This document shows positions 21,497 through 31,348 of a DNA stretch of 64,000 nucleotides, one piece after another (the stretch's first letter is position 1; every line of letters begins with the position of its first letter). The translations under genes were made by a program, and so were the position numbers. The notes beneath the pieces are model-generated. The model saw only the letters and a program-made list of their open reading frames with translations. It ran no database searches and was not told the origin of the DNA. Source of the DNA: Pseudocitrobacter vendiensis (lineage in GTDB: Bacteria > Pseudomonadota > Gammaproteobacteria > Enterobacterales > Enterobacteriaceae); assembly GCF_943590815.1 (NCBI RefSeq), contig NZ_CALSBS010000006.1, forward strand, positions 1-64,000. The letters are read 5' to 3'.

Positions 21497-22552
21497 GTGA
21501 AAAGTGCAATGACAAGCTCTCCGCTGCGGGTCGCGATAATAGGCGCGGGCCAGGTGGCGGATAAGGTTCATGCTTCGTACTACTGCACCCGCAACGATCT
21601 GGAACTGGTGGCTGTCTGTGACAGCCGCCTTTCCCAGGCGCAGGCGTTGGCAGAGAAATACGGGAACGCATCCGTGTGGGACGATCCGCAGGCCATGCTG
21701 CTGGCGGTAAAACCTGACGTGGTAAGCGTCTGTTCACCTAACCGTTTTCATTACGAGCATACCCTGATGGCGCTGGAGGCAGGCTGCCATGTGATGTGCG
21801 AGAAACCGCCCGCCATGACACCAGAACAGGCGCGGGAGATGTGTGATACCGCGCGCAAACGGGGCAAGGTGCTGGCCTACGACTTTCACCATCGTTTTGC
21901 CCTTGATACGCAACAATTGCGTGAACAGGTGACCAACGGCGTTTTGGGTGAGATTTACGTCACGACCGCCCGCGCCCTGCGTCGCTGCGGCGTTCCCGGC
22001 TGGGGTGTCTTTACCAATAAAGAACTGCAGGGTGGCGGCCCGCTGATCGACATTGGCATTCATATGCTGGATGCCGCGATGTATGTGCTGAGCTTTCCGG
22101 CGGTGAAAAGCGTCACGGCGCACAGCTTTCAGAAAATAGGTACTCAAAAGAGCTGTGGTCAATTTGGTGAGTGGGACCCGGCAACCTACAGCGTCGAAGA
22201 TTCGCTGTTTGGCACCATTGAATTTCATAACGGCGGCATTCTTTTGCTGGAGACATCATTTGCACTCAACATCCGCGAACAGTCGATGATGAACGTCAGC
22301 TTTTGCGGCGATAAAGCGGGAGCCACGCTGTTTCCGGCGCATATCTACACCGATAACAACGGTGAATTAATGACGCTGATGCAACGGGAACTGGCCGACG
22401 ACAACCGTCATTTGCGCAGCATGGAAGCCTTTATCAATCACGTACAGGGCAAGCCTGTGATGATTGCCGACGCCGAGCAAGGGTACATCATCCAGCAACT
22501 AGTGGCGGCGCTGTATCAATCCGCAGAAACAGGGATGCGTGTGGAATTATGA
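21497..22552 (+). CDS. ycjS: NAD-dependent glucoside 3-dehydrogenase YcjS
   Basis: A 351-residue Gfo/Idh/MocA-family oxidoreductase with an N-terminal Rossmann motif (IIGAGQVADKVHA, about 14-26) and the family motif EKPPA (about 97-101). The E. coli enzyme oxidises D-glucosides at C3. A GTG start at 21497 was chosen because AGAGG lies 6 bases upstream. The ATG five codons on has no such site. The stop overlaps ycjT by 4 bases. Confidence 0.9.
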   Translation: MKSAMTSSPLRVAIIGAGQVADKVHASYYCTRNDLELVAVCDSRLSQAQALAEKYGNASVWDDPQAMLLAVKPDVVSVCSPNRFHYEHTLMALEAGCHVMCEKPPAMTPEQAREMCDTARKRGKVLAYDFHHRFALDTQQLREQVTNGVLGEIYVTTARALRRCGVPGWGVFTNKELQGGGPLIDIGIHMLDAAMYVLSFPAVKSVTAHSFQKIGTQKSCGQFGEWDPATYSVEDSLFGTIEFHNGGILLLETSFALNIREQSMMNVSFCGDKAGATLFPAHIYTDNNGELMTLMQRELADDNRHLRSMEAFINHVQGKPVMIADAEQGYIIQQLVAALYQSAETGMRVEL

Positions 22553-24816
22553 CCAGGCCAGTAACATTAACGGAACCCCAATTCAGCCAGCATACCCTGA
22601 ATAAATATGCCTCATTAATGGCGCAGGGGAACGGCTATCTTGGGCTTCGTGCCAGCCATGAAGAAGATTACACGCGGCAGACGCGCGGCATGTATCTGGC
22701 AGGGCTTTATCATCGAGCCGGGAAAGGAGAAATCAACGAACTGGTGAATCTGCCAGACGTGGTGGGAATGGAAATTACCCTAAACGGCGAGATTTTTTCG
22801 TCATCCCGCGAAGCGTGGCAGCGTGAGCTTGACTTTGCCAGTGGAGAATTACGCCGCAGTGTTACCTGGCGCACGAGCGACGGCGCAGGGTTCACCCTTG
22901 AAAGCCGTCGCTTTGTTTCGACAGATCAACTGCCGTTGATCGCGCTGGAAATCAGTATTACCCCGCTGGACGCCGAGGCATCAGTGCTGATCTCAACAGG
23001 CATTAACGCCACGCAAACCAACCACGGTCGCCAGCATCTGGATGAAACCCAGGTCCGGGTGTTTGGTCAGCATTTGATGCAGGGGATCTACACCACCCAG
23101 GATGGGCGCAGTGATGTGGCAATCAGTTGCCACTGTCAGGCGAGTGGTGACGTTCAGCAGTGCTATACCGCAAAAGAGCGCCGTTTGCTGCAACATACCA
23201 GCGCGCAACTTCGCACAGGTGAAACACTGACCCTACAAAAGCGGGTGTGGATTGACTGGCGAGATGACCGACAAGCCGCTTTAGACGAGTGGGGCAGTGC
23301 GTCGCTTCGCCAGCTCGAAATGTGTACACAACAGAGTTATGACCAACTTCTTGCAGCATCGACAGAAAACTGGCAGCAATGGTGGCAGAAACGTCGTATC
23401 ACGGTAAACAGTTGCGATGCGCACGATCAGCGGGCGTTAGACTATGCGCTTTATCATTTGCGTATTATGACGCCCGCCCATGACGAGCGTAGCAGCATTG
23501 CGGCGAAAGCCTTAACCGGCGAAGGCTACAAAGGCCACGTTTTCTGGGATACGGAAGTGTTCCTGCTGCCGTTCCATCTGTTTAGCGAACCGACGATTGC
23601 CCGAAGTTTACTGCGCTATCGCTGGCACAACTTACCGGGGGCGCAGGAGAAAGCGCGACGCAATGGCTGGCAGGGCGCGCTGTTTCCGTGGGAGAGCGCA
23701 CGTAGCGGCGAAGAAGAAACGCCGGAATTTGCCGCCATTAACATTCGTACCGGGCTGCGGCAAAAAGTGGCCTCAGCGCAGGCAGAACATCATCTGGTTG
23801 CCGATATCGCCTGGGCGGTTATTCAATACTGGCAGGTAACGGGAGATGAAAGCTTCATCGCTCACGAAGGCATGGCGCTACTGCTGGAGACCGCAAAGTT
23901 CTGGATTAGCCGTGCGGTAAGGGTTAACGACCGTCTGGAAATTCATGATGTTATTGGGCCAGACGAATATACCGAACACGTTAATAATAACGCATACACC
24001 AGTTATATGGCCTGCTACAACGTCCAACAGGCGCTGAATATTGCTCGCCAGTTTGGCTGTAGCGACGACGCGTTTATTCATCGTGCCGACATGTTCCTCA
24101 AAGAGCTGTGGATGCCAGAAATTCAGCCCGACGGCGTTTTGCCGCAGGATGATTCGTTTATGGCGAAACCGGCGATAGATCTGGCGAAATACAAAGCGGC
24201 GGCAGGCAAACAAACCATTCTGCTGGATTATTCACGCGCAGAAGTGAACGAGATGCAGATCCTCAAGCAGGCCGATGTGGTGATGCTCAATTACATGCTA
24301 CCGGAACAATTTTCAGCGGCCTCTTGTCTCGCCAATCTGCAATTTTATGAACCGCGCACCATTCACGACTCGTCATTGAGTAAAGCGATCCACGGCATTG
24401 TTGCCGCGCGTTGTGGCTTGCTTGCGCAGAGTTACACGTTCTGGCGCGAGGGGAGTGAAATCGATCTCGGTGCTGATCCGCATAGCTGTGATGACGGTAT
24501 CCACGCTGCCGCAACTGGCGCTATCTGGCTGGGCGCGATTCAGGGTTTTGCCGGAGTCAGCGTGCGCGACGGCGAATTACATCTCAATCCGGCGTTACCT
24601 GAGCAGTGGCAACAGTTGTCTTTCCCTCTGTTCTGGCAGGGCTGCGAATTACAGGTCACTCTCGACGCGCAGCGTATTGCGATTCGAACTTCTGCGCCCG
24701 TTGCACTGCGGTTGAACGGTCAGCTTATTTCCGTGACTGAAGAATCTGTTTTCTGTTTGGGTGATTTTATTTTGCCCTTCAATGGGACCGCTACCACACA
24801 TCAGGAGGATGAATGA
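22549..24816 (+). CDS. ycjT: Kojibiose phosphorylase YcjT (GH65)
   Basis: A 755-residue GH65 phosphorylase. It cleaves kojibiose (2-O-alpha-glucosyl-glucose) with phosphate to give beta-glucose 1-phosphate and glucose. A beta-sandwich N-domain is followed by the (alpha/alpha)6 barrel. The general-acid Glu is in [17 protein letters not shown] (about 468-484), and phosphate-binding residues lie near [11 protein letters not shown]. Its last codons contain a second copy of the 14-base operator found before ycjM. The product feeds YcjU, whose gene overlaps by 4 bases. Confidence 0.93.
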   Translation: MTRPVTLTEPQFSQHTLNKYASLMAQGNGYLGLRASHEEDYTRQTRGMYLAGLYHRAGKGEINELVNLPDVVGMEITLNGEIFSSSREAWQRELDFASGELRRSVTWRTSDGAGFTLESRRFVSTDQLPLIALEISITPLDAEASVLISTGINATQTNHGRQHLDETQVRVFGQHLMQGIYTTQDGRSDVAISCHCQASGDVQQCYTAKERRLLQHTSAQLRTGETLTLQKRVWIDWRDDRQAALDEWGSASLRQLEMCTQQSYDQLLAASTENWQQWWQKRRITVNSCDAHDQRALDYALYHLRIMTPAHDERSSIAAKALTGEGYKGHVFWDTEVFLLPFHLFSEPTIARSLLRYRWHNLPGAQEKARRNGWQGALFPWESARSGEEETPEFAAINIRTGLRQKVASAQAEHHLVADIAWAVIQYWQVTGDESFIAHEGMALLLETAKFWISRAVRVNDRLEIHDVIGPDEYTEHVNNNAYTSYMACYNVQQALNIARQFGCSDDAFIHRADMFLKELWMPEIQPDGVLPQDDSFMAKPAIDLAKYKAAAGKQTILLDYSRAEVNEMQILKQADVVMLNYMLPEQFSAASCLANLQFYEPRTIHDSSLSKAIHGIVAARCGLLAQSYTFWREGSEIDLGADPHSCDDGIHAAATGAIWLGAIQGFAGVSVRDGELHLNPALPEQWQQLSFPLFWQGCELQVTLDAQRIAIRTSAPVALRLNGQLISVTEESVFCLGDFILPFNGTATTHQEDE
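24783..24796 (+). promoter_or_regulatory. Second copy of the YcjW-type operator
   Basis: TGGGACCGCTACCA inside the last codons of ycjT, about 17 bases before the ycjU start, is an exact 14-base repeat of the site before ycjM, in the same orientation. It may serve as an internal operator for ycjU-ycjV-ompG or as a looping partner. Confidence 0.5.
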
Positions 24817-25472
24817 AACTACAAGGGGTAATTTTCGATCTGGATGGCGTGATCACCGACACCGCACATCTGCACTTCCAGGCGTGGCAGCAGATTGCCG
24901 CTGAAATCGGCATCAGCATCGATGCGCAATTTAACGAGACGTTAAAAGGGATCAGCCGCGATGAGTCCCTGCGGCGCATTCTGCAACACGGGGGCAAAGA
25001 GGGCGACTTTAACGTGCAAGAGCGGGCGCAACTGGCGTATCGCAAAAATCTGCTCTACGTCCACTCACTGCGCGAACTGACGGTTAACGCTGTTCTGCCG
25101 GGAATTCGGCCTTTGCTGGCAGATCTTCGGGCGCAAGGCATCCCGGTAGGGCTGGCCTCCGTCTCTCTGAATGCCCCAACAATTTTAGCGGCGCTGGAGC
25201 TGCGCGAGTTTTTCACCTTCTGCGCGGACGCTTCCCAACTTAAACACTCGAAACCGGATCCGGAAATCTTTCTCGCCGCCTGTGCCGGGCTGGGCGTGCC
25301 TCCACAGGCCTGCATTGGCATTGAAGATGCGCAGGCGGGCATTGACGCCATTAACGCCAGCGGTATGCGCTCGGTGGGGATCGGCACGGGCTTAACCGGG
25401 GCGCAACTGTTGCTGCCCTCAACGGAATCTCTGACCTGGCCGCGGTTATCGGCCTTCTGGCAAAACGTATAG
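24813..25472 (+). CDS. ycjU: Beta-phosphoglucomutase YcjU
   Basis: A 219-residue HAD-superfamily mutase. The aspartate nucleophile and partner are in [11 protein letters not shown] (Asp9 and Asp11), the later Lys is in [11 protein letters not shown] (about 145), and the metal Asp is in [11 protein letters not shown] (about 170). It converts beta-glucose 1-phosphate from YcjT into glucose 6-phosphate. Coupled to ycjT by an ATGA overlap. Confidence 0.95.
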   Translation: MKLQGVIFDLDGVITDTAHLHFQAWQQIAAEIGISIDAQFNETLKGISRDESLRRILQHGGKEGDFNVQERAQLAYRKNLLYVHSLRELTVNAVLPGIRPLLADLRAQGIPVGLASVSLNAPTILAALELREFFTFCADASQLKHSKPDPEIFLAACAGLGVPPQACIGIEDAQAGIDAINASGMRSVGIGTGLTGAQLLLPSTESLTWPRLSAFWQNV

Positions 25473-25485
25473 CAAAGGAATCAAC

Positions 25486-26568
25486 ATGGCACAGCTTTCG
25501 TTACAACATATTCAAAAAATCTACGATAACCAGGTGCATGTGGTGAAGGACTTCAACCTGGAGATTGCCGATAAAGAGTTCATCGTGTTTGTCGGTCCGT
25601 CGGGCTGCGGTAAATCGACGACGCTGCGTATGATTGCCGGGCTTGAGGAGATCAGCGGCGGCGATCTATTGATCGACGGCAAACGAATGAATGACGTTCC
25701 GGCCAAAGCGCGCAATATCGCGATGGTTTTCCAGAACTACGCGCTGTATCCGCATATGACGGTCTACGACAACATGGCGTTTGGCCTGAAGATGCAAAAA
25801 ATCGCCAAAGAGGTGATAGATGAGCGGGTTAACTGGGCTGCGCAAATCCTTGGCCTGCGTGAGTACCTGAAACGCAAGCCGGGTGCGCTTTCCGGCGGGC
25901 AACGCCAGCGTGTGGCGCTTGGACGGGCGATTGTGCGCGAAGCGGGCGTGTTTTTAATGGATGAACCGCTCTCTAACCTGGATGCCAAGCTGCGCGTACA
26001 AATGCGCGCGGAAATCAGCAAACTGCATCAGAAACTGAACACCACCATGATCTACGTGACCCACGATCAGACCGAAGCGATGACCATGGCGACGCGGATT
26101 GTCATTATGAAGGATGGGATTGTTCAGCAGGTCGGTGCGCCGAAAACGGTCTATAACCAACCGGCGAATATGTTTGTTGCCGGATTTATTGGGTCACCAG
26201 CAATGAATTTTATTCGCGGCACGATCGATGGCGATAAATTCGTTACGGAAACGCTTAAATTAACCATTCCCGAAGATAAATTAGCGGTTCTGAAAACGCA
26301 GGAAAGTTTGCATAAGCCCATCGTGATGGGAATACGCCCGGAGGATATTCATCCGGATGCGCAAGAGGAAAATAACATTTCCGCCAAAATTAGCGTGGCG
26401 GAATTAACCGGTGCGGAATTTATGCTCTACACCACGGTTGGGGGGCACGAGCTGGTGGTCCGTGCCGGTGCGTTAAATGATTATCATGCAGGAGAAAACG
26501 TCACTATTCATTTTGATATGACCAAATGTCATTTCTTTGATGCAGAAACGGAAATAGCAATTCGCTAA
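25486..26568 (+). CDS. ycjV: Sugar ABC transporter ATP-binding protein YcjV
   Basis: A 360-residue MalK/UgpC-type ATPase. Walker A is GPSGCGKST (37-45), the signature LSGGQRQRVALGRA is near 133-146, Walker B is VFLMDEPLSNLDA, and a C-terminal regulatory OB-type domain covers about 240-360. It should energise YcjO-YcjP. The E. coli K-12 copy is annotated as a pseudogene; here the frame is full length with no interruption. Confidence 0.92.
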   Translation: MAQLSLQHIQKIYDNQVHVVKDFNLEIADKEFIVFVGPSGCGKSTTLRMIAGLEEISGGDLLIDGKRMNDVPAKARNIAMVFQNYALYPHMTVYDNMAFGLKMQKIAKEVIDERVNWAAQILGLREYLKRKPGALSGGQRQRVALGRAIVREAGVFLMDEPLSNLDAKLRVQMRAEISKLHQKLNTTMIYVTHDQTEAMTMATRIVIMKDGIVQQVGAPKTVYNQPANMFVAGFIGSPAMNFIRGTIDGDKFVTETLKLTIPEDKLAVLKTQESLHKPIVMGIRPEDIHPDAQEENNISAKISVAELTGAEFMLYTTVGGHELVVRAGALNDYHAGENVTIHFDMTKCHFFDAETEIAIR

Positions 26569-26612
26569 ATACAGGGGGAAGGCATTCCCCCAGGATAATA
26601 CAAGGAACAATA

Positions 26613-27518
26613 ATGAAAAAGTTATTACCCTGTACCGCACTGGTGATGTGTGCGGGAATGGCCTGCGCACAGGCTGAGGAAAAAAACGACTGGCACTTTA
26701 ATATCGGCGCGATGTACGAAATAGAAAACGTCGAGGGTTATGGCGAAGATATGGACGGGCTGGCAGAGCCTTCCGTCTATTTTAATGCTGCCAACGGGCC
26801 GTGGAGAATATCGCTGGCTTATTACCAGGAAGGGCCGGTAGATTATAGCGCAGGTAAACGTGGAACCTGGTTTGATCGCCCGGAACTGGAAGTGCATTAT
26901 CAGTTTCTCGAAAGCGATGATTTCAGTTTCGGCCTGACCGGTGGTTTCCGTAACTATGGTTATCACTACGTTGATGAACCGGGTAAAGACACGGCAAATA
27001 TGCAGCGCTGGAAAATCGCGCCAGACTGGGATGTGAAACTGACTGACGATTTACGTTTCAACGGTTGGCTGTCGATGTATAAATTTGCCAACGATCTGAA
27101 TACGACCGGTTATGCTGATACCCGTGTCGAAACGGAAACGGGTCTGCAATATACCTTCAACGAAACGGTTGCCTTGCGGGTGAACTATTATCTCGAGCGC
27201 GGCTTCAATATGGACGACAGCCGCAATAACGGTGAATTCTCCACGCAAGAAATTCGCGCCTATTTACCGCTGACGCTCGGCAATCACTCGGTAACACCGT
27301 ATACGCGCATTGGGTTGGATCGCTGGAGTAACTGGGACTGGCAGGATGATATCGAACGTGAAGGCCATGATTTTAACCGTCTTGGTTTGTTTTACGGTTA
27401 TGATTTCCAGAATGGTCTTTCCGTTTCGCTGGAATACGCGTTTGAGTGGCAGGATCACGATGAAGGCGACAGCGATAAATTCCATTATGCAGGTGTCGGT
27501 GTGAATTACGCGTTCTGA
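26613..27518 (+). CDS. ompG: Monomeric outer-membrane porin OmpG
   Basis: A 301-residue porin with signal peptide (cut near ACA-QAEE, about residue 21). The rest alternates polar and aromatic residues, ending in VGVNYAF, the terminal Phe typical of beta-barrels. OmpG is a 14-strand monomeric porin with a wide pore for oligosaccharides. Being last in the operon, it probably admits the glucosides taken up by YcjNOPV. Confidence 0.95.
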   Translation: MKKLLPCTALVMCAGMACAQAEEKNDWHFNIGAMYEIENVEGYGEDMDGLAEPSVYFNAANGPWRISLAYYQEGPVDYSAGKRGTWFDRPELEVHYQFLESDDFSFGLTGGFRNYGYHYVDEPGKDTANMQRWKIAPDWDVKLTDDLRFNGWLSMYKFANDLNTTGYADTRVETETGLQYTFNETVALRVNYYLERGFNMDDSRNNGEFSTQEIRAYLPLTLGNHSVTPYTRIGLDRWSNWDWQDDIEREGHDFNRLGLFYGYDFQNGLSVSLEYAFEWQDHDEGDSDKFHYAGVGVNYAF

Positions 27519-27531
27519 TAATGTGCTAAAT

Positions 27532-27565
27532 TGCCGGATGCGGCGCGCGCCTTATCCGGCCTACA
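27532..27565. repeat. REP element
   Basis: TGCCGGATGCGGC, a short centre, then GCCTTATCCGGCCTACA form the standard enteric repetitive extragenic palindrome. It sits between the convergent ends of ompG and ycjW. Confidence 0.9.
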
Positions 27566-27573
27566 TTCGATAC

Positions 27574-28572
27574 TTATTTCAACGTCATATGTGTGGCAAC
27601 GGTAACATTTTGCGATGACGGTTTTCCGGCAATTAAGCGGAATAATAACTCACAGCTTTGTTGACCTAACTCCTGCGTCGGAACATCGATACCGCCCGGT
27701 GCAGGCGTTAAAATAAACGACAACGTTTCATTGCTATAACCCACTACCGCTAACTGCTGCGGAATGGCCAGATTTTTCTCTGCCGCCGCACGATAAATGC
27801 TCATTAATTTCAGGCTGTCAGTGGCAAACACCGCCTCAGGCAACGGTGACTGACTTAATAATTGCCGTGCGGCTTTTAATGCTGTTTCATGGGTGTAACC
27901 GCCATCAACAATCCATTCATCGCGCACTGCAATATTATGCTCAGACAGACTTTGCTTATAGCCATTGACGCGATCAACCGAAACATGAACATCAAGCGGA
28001 GCATGCAGGCAGGCAATATTTTTATGTCCATTTTCAATTAGCGCATCGGTCAGCGCAATACTGTCGCCAAAATTATCGGTGTCGACAGAATAAACATGGG
28101 CATATTCACCTTCAACTTTGCCAATTACTACCACCGGAATATCGTATTTATCGAGTTGGGCGAAAAAAGACTCATCTGCTGGCGAACTTAGCATAATAAT
28201 GCCTTTAATCATTTTCTGCTTAATTTTGCTTTCACATTTTTGTAAGTCTTCAGCCGGGTTGTGCGACGTCTGCAATATCACGTCGAAACCCTCATCTTCC
28301 GCTTTGGCGGTAATGGCATGCAAAACTTCGGAGAAAAACGGGTTACCCGCCGTAGTTTTGGTCGAGCGGGTAGAAATCACCATAATGGCATCAAAGCCCG
28401 AAGAGGTCAGCGCGCGGGCCAGCTTGTTTGGCTGATACTGTAATTCTTCAATGGCCCGTAACACTTTTTCGCGCGCTTCCGGGGAGATATTGGTTTGCTT
28501 ATTCAGCACGCGTGATACGGTGGATTTTGATACGCCGGCAACCCTGGCAATATCATAAATAGTAGGGGACAT
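27574..28572 (-). CDS. ycjW: LacI-family repressor YcjW
   Basis: A 332-residue LacI/GalR regulator. The helix-turn-helix covers residues 3-25 ([20 protein letters not shown]) with hinge helix around 48-58 (NKLARAL). The C-terminal part is a periplasmic-binding-protein-like effector domain. In E. coli YcjW controls the ycj genes and has been tied to H2S production through pspE. Since pspE is missing here, that link cannot hold in the same form. Convergent with ompG. Confidence 0.93.
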   Translation of the reverse strand: MSPTIYDIARVAGVSKSTVSRVLNKQTNISPEAREKVLRAIEELQYQPNKLARALTSSGFDAIMVISTRSTKTTAGNPFFSEVLHAITAKAEDEGFDVILQTSHNPAEDLQKCESKIKQKMIKGIIMLSSPADESFFAQLDKYDIPVVVIGKVEGEYAHVYSVDTDNFGDSIALTDALIENGHKNIACLHAPLDVHVSVDRVNGYKQSLSEHNIAVRDEWIVDGGYTHETALKAARQLLSQSPLPEAVFATDSLKLMSIYRAAAEKNLAIPQQLAVVGYSNETLSFILTPAPGGIDVPTQELGQQSCELLFRLIAGKPSSQNVTVATHMTLK

Positions 28573-28642
28573 AGGTCAGGAACTCCGTCCGAACGTGAAT
28601 GCTGCACATCTTATGGAGTTCGCCTCAAGATGACAACACGGG

Positions 28643-28674
28643 CAGTTGATAATCAAGGGCATGGCCCCCACATT
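28643..28674 (+). promoter_or_regulatory. Probable sigma-32 promoter of ycjXF
   Basis: CAGTTGATA (28643-28651) and CCCCCACATT (28665-28674) resemble the heat-shock sigma consensus (CTTGAAA, then CCCCATNT) with a spacer of about 14 bases. ycjX and ycjF belong to the heat-shock regulon in E. coli, which supports the call. Confidence 0.5.
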
Positions 28675-28724
28675 CATATTCTTAAACACGATTTTTCTGG
28701 TCTTCAGAGCAGCACAGGACAGCA

Positions 28725-30122
28725 ATGAAGCGACTAAAAAATGAATTCAACGCGCTGGTGAATCGGGGTGTCGACAGACACCTGCGCCTCGCTGTAACCG
28801 GACTTAGCCGCAGCGGCAAAACCGCGTTTATCACCGCGATGGTGAACCAGCTATTAAGCCTGCATGCCGGGGCGCGTTTGCCGTTGCTGAGCGCAGTACG
28901 GGAAGAGCGTCTGATCGGTGTCAAGCGCGTGCCGCAACGTGATATGGGCATTCCGCGCTTTACCTACGATGAAGGGCTGGCGCAGCTGTATGGGCAACCG
29001 CCGACCTGGCCTACGCCTACGCGTGGCGTCAGTGAAATTCGCCTGGCGTTACGTTTTCGCTCCAATGAATCGCTTTTACGCCACTTTAAAGACACGTCGA
29101 CGCTGTATCTGGAAATTGTCGATTACCCCGGCGAATGGCTACTGGATTTGCCAATGCTGGCCCAGGATTACCTGAGCTGGTCGCGACAGATGACCGGCTT
29201 GTTACAGGGGCAACGCGGCGAGTGGTCTGCGCATTGGCGTAAGCTGTGCGAAGGGCTCGACCCGCTGGCACCTGCCGATGAAAATCGTCTGGCGGCGATT
29301 GCTCAGGCGTGGACCGATTACCTCCATACCTGTAAACAGGAAGGACTGCACTTTATTCAGCCGGGGCGCTTTGTGTTGCCGGGTGATATGGCGGGTGCGC
29401 CTGCGTTGCAGTTCTTCCCGTGGCCGGATGTCGATGGCGTCGGCGAGGCAAAATTGGCACAGGCCGATAAACATACCAATGCGGGTATGCTGCGCGAACG
29501 TTTTAACTACTATTGCGAAAAAGTGGTGAAAGGCTTCTATAAAGAGCATTTTCTACGCTTTGACCGTCAGATTGTGTTAGTCGACTGCCTGCAGCCCCTT
29601 AACAGCGGGCCACAGGCCTTCAATGATATGCGTCTTGCCTTAACGCAGTTAATGCACAGTTTTCACTACGGTCAGCGCACGCTGTTCCGTCGGCTGTTCG
29701 CGCCCGTTATTGACAAGCTGCTGTTTGCCGCCACTAAAGCGGATCACGTTACCGTCGATCAGCACAGCAACATGGTGTCGTTGCTCCAGCAACTGATCCA
29801 GGATGCCTGGCAAAACGCGGCCTTTGAAGGCATCACGATGGATTGCCTGGGGCTGGCGTCGGTTCAGGCGACGCAAAGCGGGCTGATTGAGGTGAACGGA
29901 GAGAAGATCCCGGCGCTACGCGGTCACCGACTCAGCGATGGTCAGCCGCTCACGGTTTATCCGGGGGAAGTCCCCGCGCGTTTACCGGGACAAGCGTTCT
30001 GGGATAAGCAGGGTTTTCAGTTTGAAGCGTTTCGTCCGCAGGTAATGGATGTTGACCAGCCGCTTCCGCATATTCGTCTTGATGCGGCGCTGGAATTTTT
30101 GATTGGAGATAAATTGCGATGA
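28725..30122 (+). CDS. ycjX: YcjX family P-loop protein
   Basis: A 465-residue conserved protein of the YcjX/DUF463 family with a P-loop near residues 25-33 (GLSRSGKTA). It is heat-shock induced in E. coli, where it is encoded with ycjF; the reaction is unknown. The family is built like a nucleotide-binding GTPase-type fold. It overlaps ycjF by 4 bases. Confidence 0.93.
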   Translation: MKRLKNEFNALVNRGVDRHLRLAVTGLSRSGKTAFITAMVNQLLSLHAGARLPLLSAVREERLIGVKRVPQRDMGIPRFTYDEGLAQLYGQPPTWPTPTRGVSEIRLALRFRSNESLLRHFKDTSTLYLEIVDYPGEWLLDLPMLAQDYLSWSRQMTGLLQGQRGEWSAHWRKLCEGLDPLAPADENRLAAIAQAWTDYLHTCKQEGLHFIQPGRFVLPGDMAGAPALQFFPWPDVDGVGEAKLAQADKHTNAGMLRERFNYYCEKVVKGFYKEHFLRFDRQIVLVDCLQPLNSGPQAFNDMRLALTQLMHSFHYGQRTLFRRLFAPVIDKLLFAATKADHVTVDQHSNMVSLLQQLIQDAWQNAAFEGITMDCLGLASVQATQSGLIEVNGEKIPALRGHRLSDGQPLTVYPGEVPARLPGQAFWDKQGFQFEAFRPQVMDVDQPLPHIRLDAALEFLIGDKLR

Positions 30123-31171
30123 ACGAACCGTTAAAACCGCGCATCGATTTCGACGGCCCGCTGGAAGCGGAAAAAAGCGAACAATTCCGGCAGTCACAAA
30201 CCTTCGCTGATGATGTGGCAGACAAGTTTGCACCTGCGGTGCTTGATGAAACCCTGCCGGAAGAAGGCCAGGCGGAAGCGGTTGTAGAATCAGTGCTGCG
30301 CCCTAAGCGCAGTTTGTGGCGCAAGATGGTGACTGCCGGGCTGACTATCTTTGGTATTAGCGTGGTGGCGCAGGGCGTACAGTGGACGATGAATGCCTGG
30401 CAAACGCAGGACTGGGTGGCGCTAGGCGGTTGCGCTGCCGGGGCGCTGATTGTCGGCGCGGGTGTGGGGTCGGTGGCAACAGAATGGCGGCGCTTATGGC
30501 GTTTACGCCAGCGTGCGCAGGAGCGGGATGAAGCCAAAGAACTGATGCAGAGTCACGGTGTCGGCAAGGCGCGCGCGTTTTGTGAAAAACTGGCGCAACA
30601 GGCGGGAATCGACCAGGCGCATCCGGCACTTCAACGCTGGTATGCGGCTATCCACGAAACACAAAACGATCGTGAAGTGGTGAGCCTTTACGCGCATCTG
30701 GTGCAACCGGCGCTGGATGCACAGGCGCGGCGGGAAATCAGCCGCTCAGCGGCGGAATCTGCCATGATGATTGCCGTCAGCCCGCTGGCGCTGGTGGATA
30801 TGGCGTTCATCGCCTGGCGCAATTTGCGTTTAATTAATCGTATCGCCACGCTTTACGGCATTGAACTGGGCTATTACAGCCGTCTGCGCCTTTTCAAACT
30901 GGTGCTGCTCAATATCGCTTTTGCCGGGGCCAGTGAACTGGTGCGCGAAATCGGTATGGACTGGATGTCGCAGGATCTGGCGGCGCGGCTTTCCGCCCGT
31001 GCCGCGCAGGGGATTGGCGCCGGGTTGCTGACTGCACGCCTGGGCATTAAGGCGATGGAACTGTGTCGTCCACTGCCGTGGATTGACAACGATAAACCCA
31101 AGCTCGGCGATTTCCGTCGTGAGTTAATTGGTCAACTTAAAGGCGTCGTTCAAAAGAGCGGCGCGAAGTAA
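30119..31171 (+). CDS. ycjF: Inner membrane protein YcjF (DUF697)
   Basis: A 350-residue membrane protein. An acidic cytoplasmic N-terminus (about 1-65) precedes two transmembrane helices (about 72-90 and 100-120) and a C-terminal DUF697 domain (about 190-340) with a further hydrophobic region near 265-300. Function unknown. Coupled to ycjX by the ATGA overlap. Confidence 0.93.
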   Translation: MNEPLKPRIDFDGPLEAEKSEQFRQSQTFADDVADKFAPAVLDETLPEEGQAEAVVESVLRPKRSLWRKMVTAGLTIFGISVVAQGVQWTMNAWQTQDWVALGGCAAGALIVGAGVGSVATEWRRLWRLRQRAQERDEAKELMQSHGVGKARAFCEKLAQQAGIDQAHPALQRWYAAIHETQNDREVVSLYAHLVQPALDAQARREISRSAAESAMMIAVSPLALVDMAFIAWRNLRLINRIATLYGIELGYYSRLRLFKLVLLNIAFAGASELVREIGMDWMSQDLAARLSARAAQGIGAGLLTARLGIKAMELCRPLPWIDNDKPKLGDFRRELIGQLKGVVQKSGAK

Positions 31172-31179
31172 CCTTTTCC

Positions 31180-31200
31180 AGGCCGACGACGCGTCGGCCT
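31180..31200 (+). terminator. Hairpin after ycjF
   Basis: AGGCCGACG and CGTCGGCCT form a perfect 9-bp stem with a 3-base loop 9 bases after ycjF. There is no U-run, so it may be a weak terminator or RNA-stabilising structure. Confidence 0.5.
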
Positions 31201-31260
31201 GTACAGATTTCCTCTCTGAACGTTAATCTTTACGGCGCAATGGCGTTTTTTCCGCCATAC

Positions 31261-31278
31261 TGTCAATAATTGTTGACA
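31261..31278 (+). promoter_or_regulatory. TyrR box and tyrR promoter
   Basis: TGTCAATAATTGTTGACA is a perfect palindrome close to the TyrR box TGTAAA-N6-TTTACA. Its right half, TTGACA (31273-31278), also reads as a -35 element with GATAAG downstream as -10. E. coli tyrR represses itself, which fits. Confidence 0.7.
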
Positions 31279-31348
31279 GCCTGCTTCCCGCCGAACGATA
31301 AGTGTCTTATTATTCACGAGTCTTTGGCTTATAAGGGTGAAAATTCCC

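Noticed and set aside
27532-27565. Palindrome considered as an operator of YcjW
   Set aside because: It matches the common REP sequence and lies between two 3' ends.
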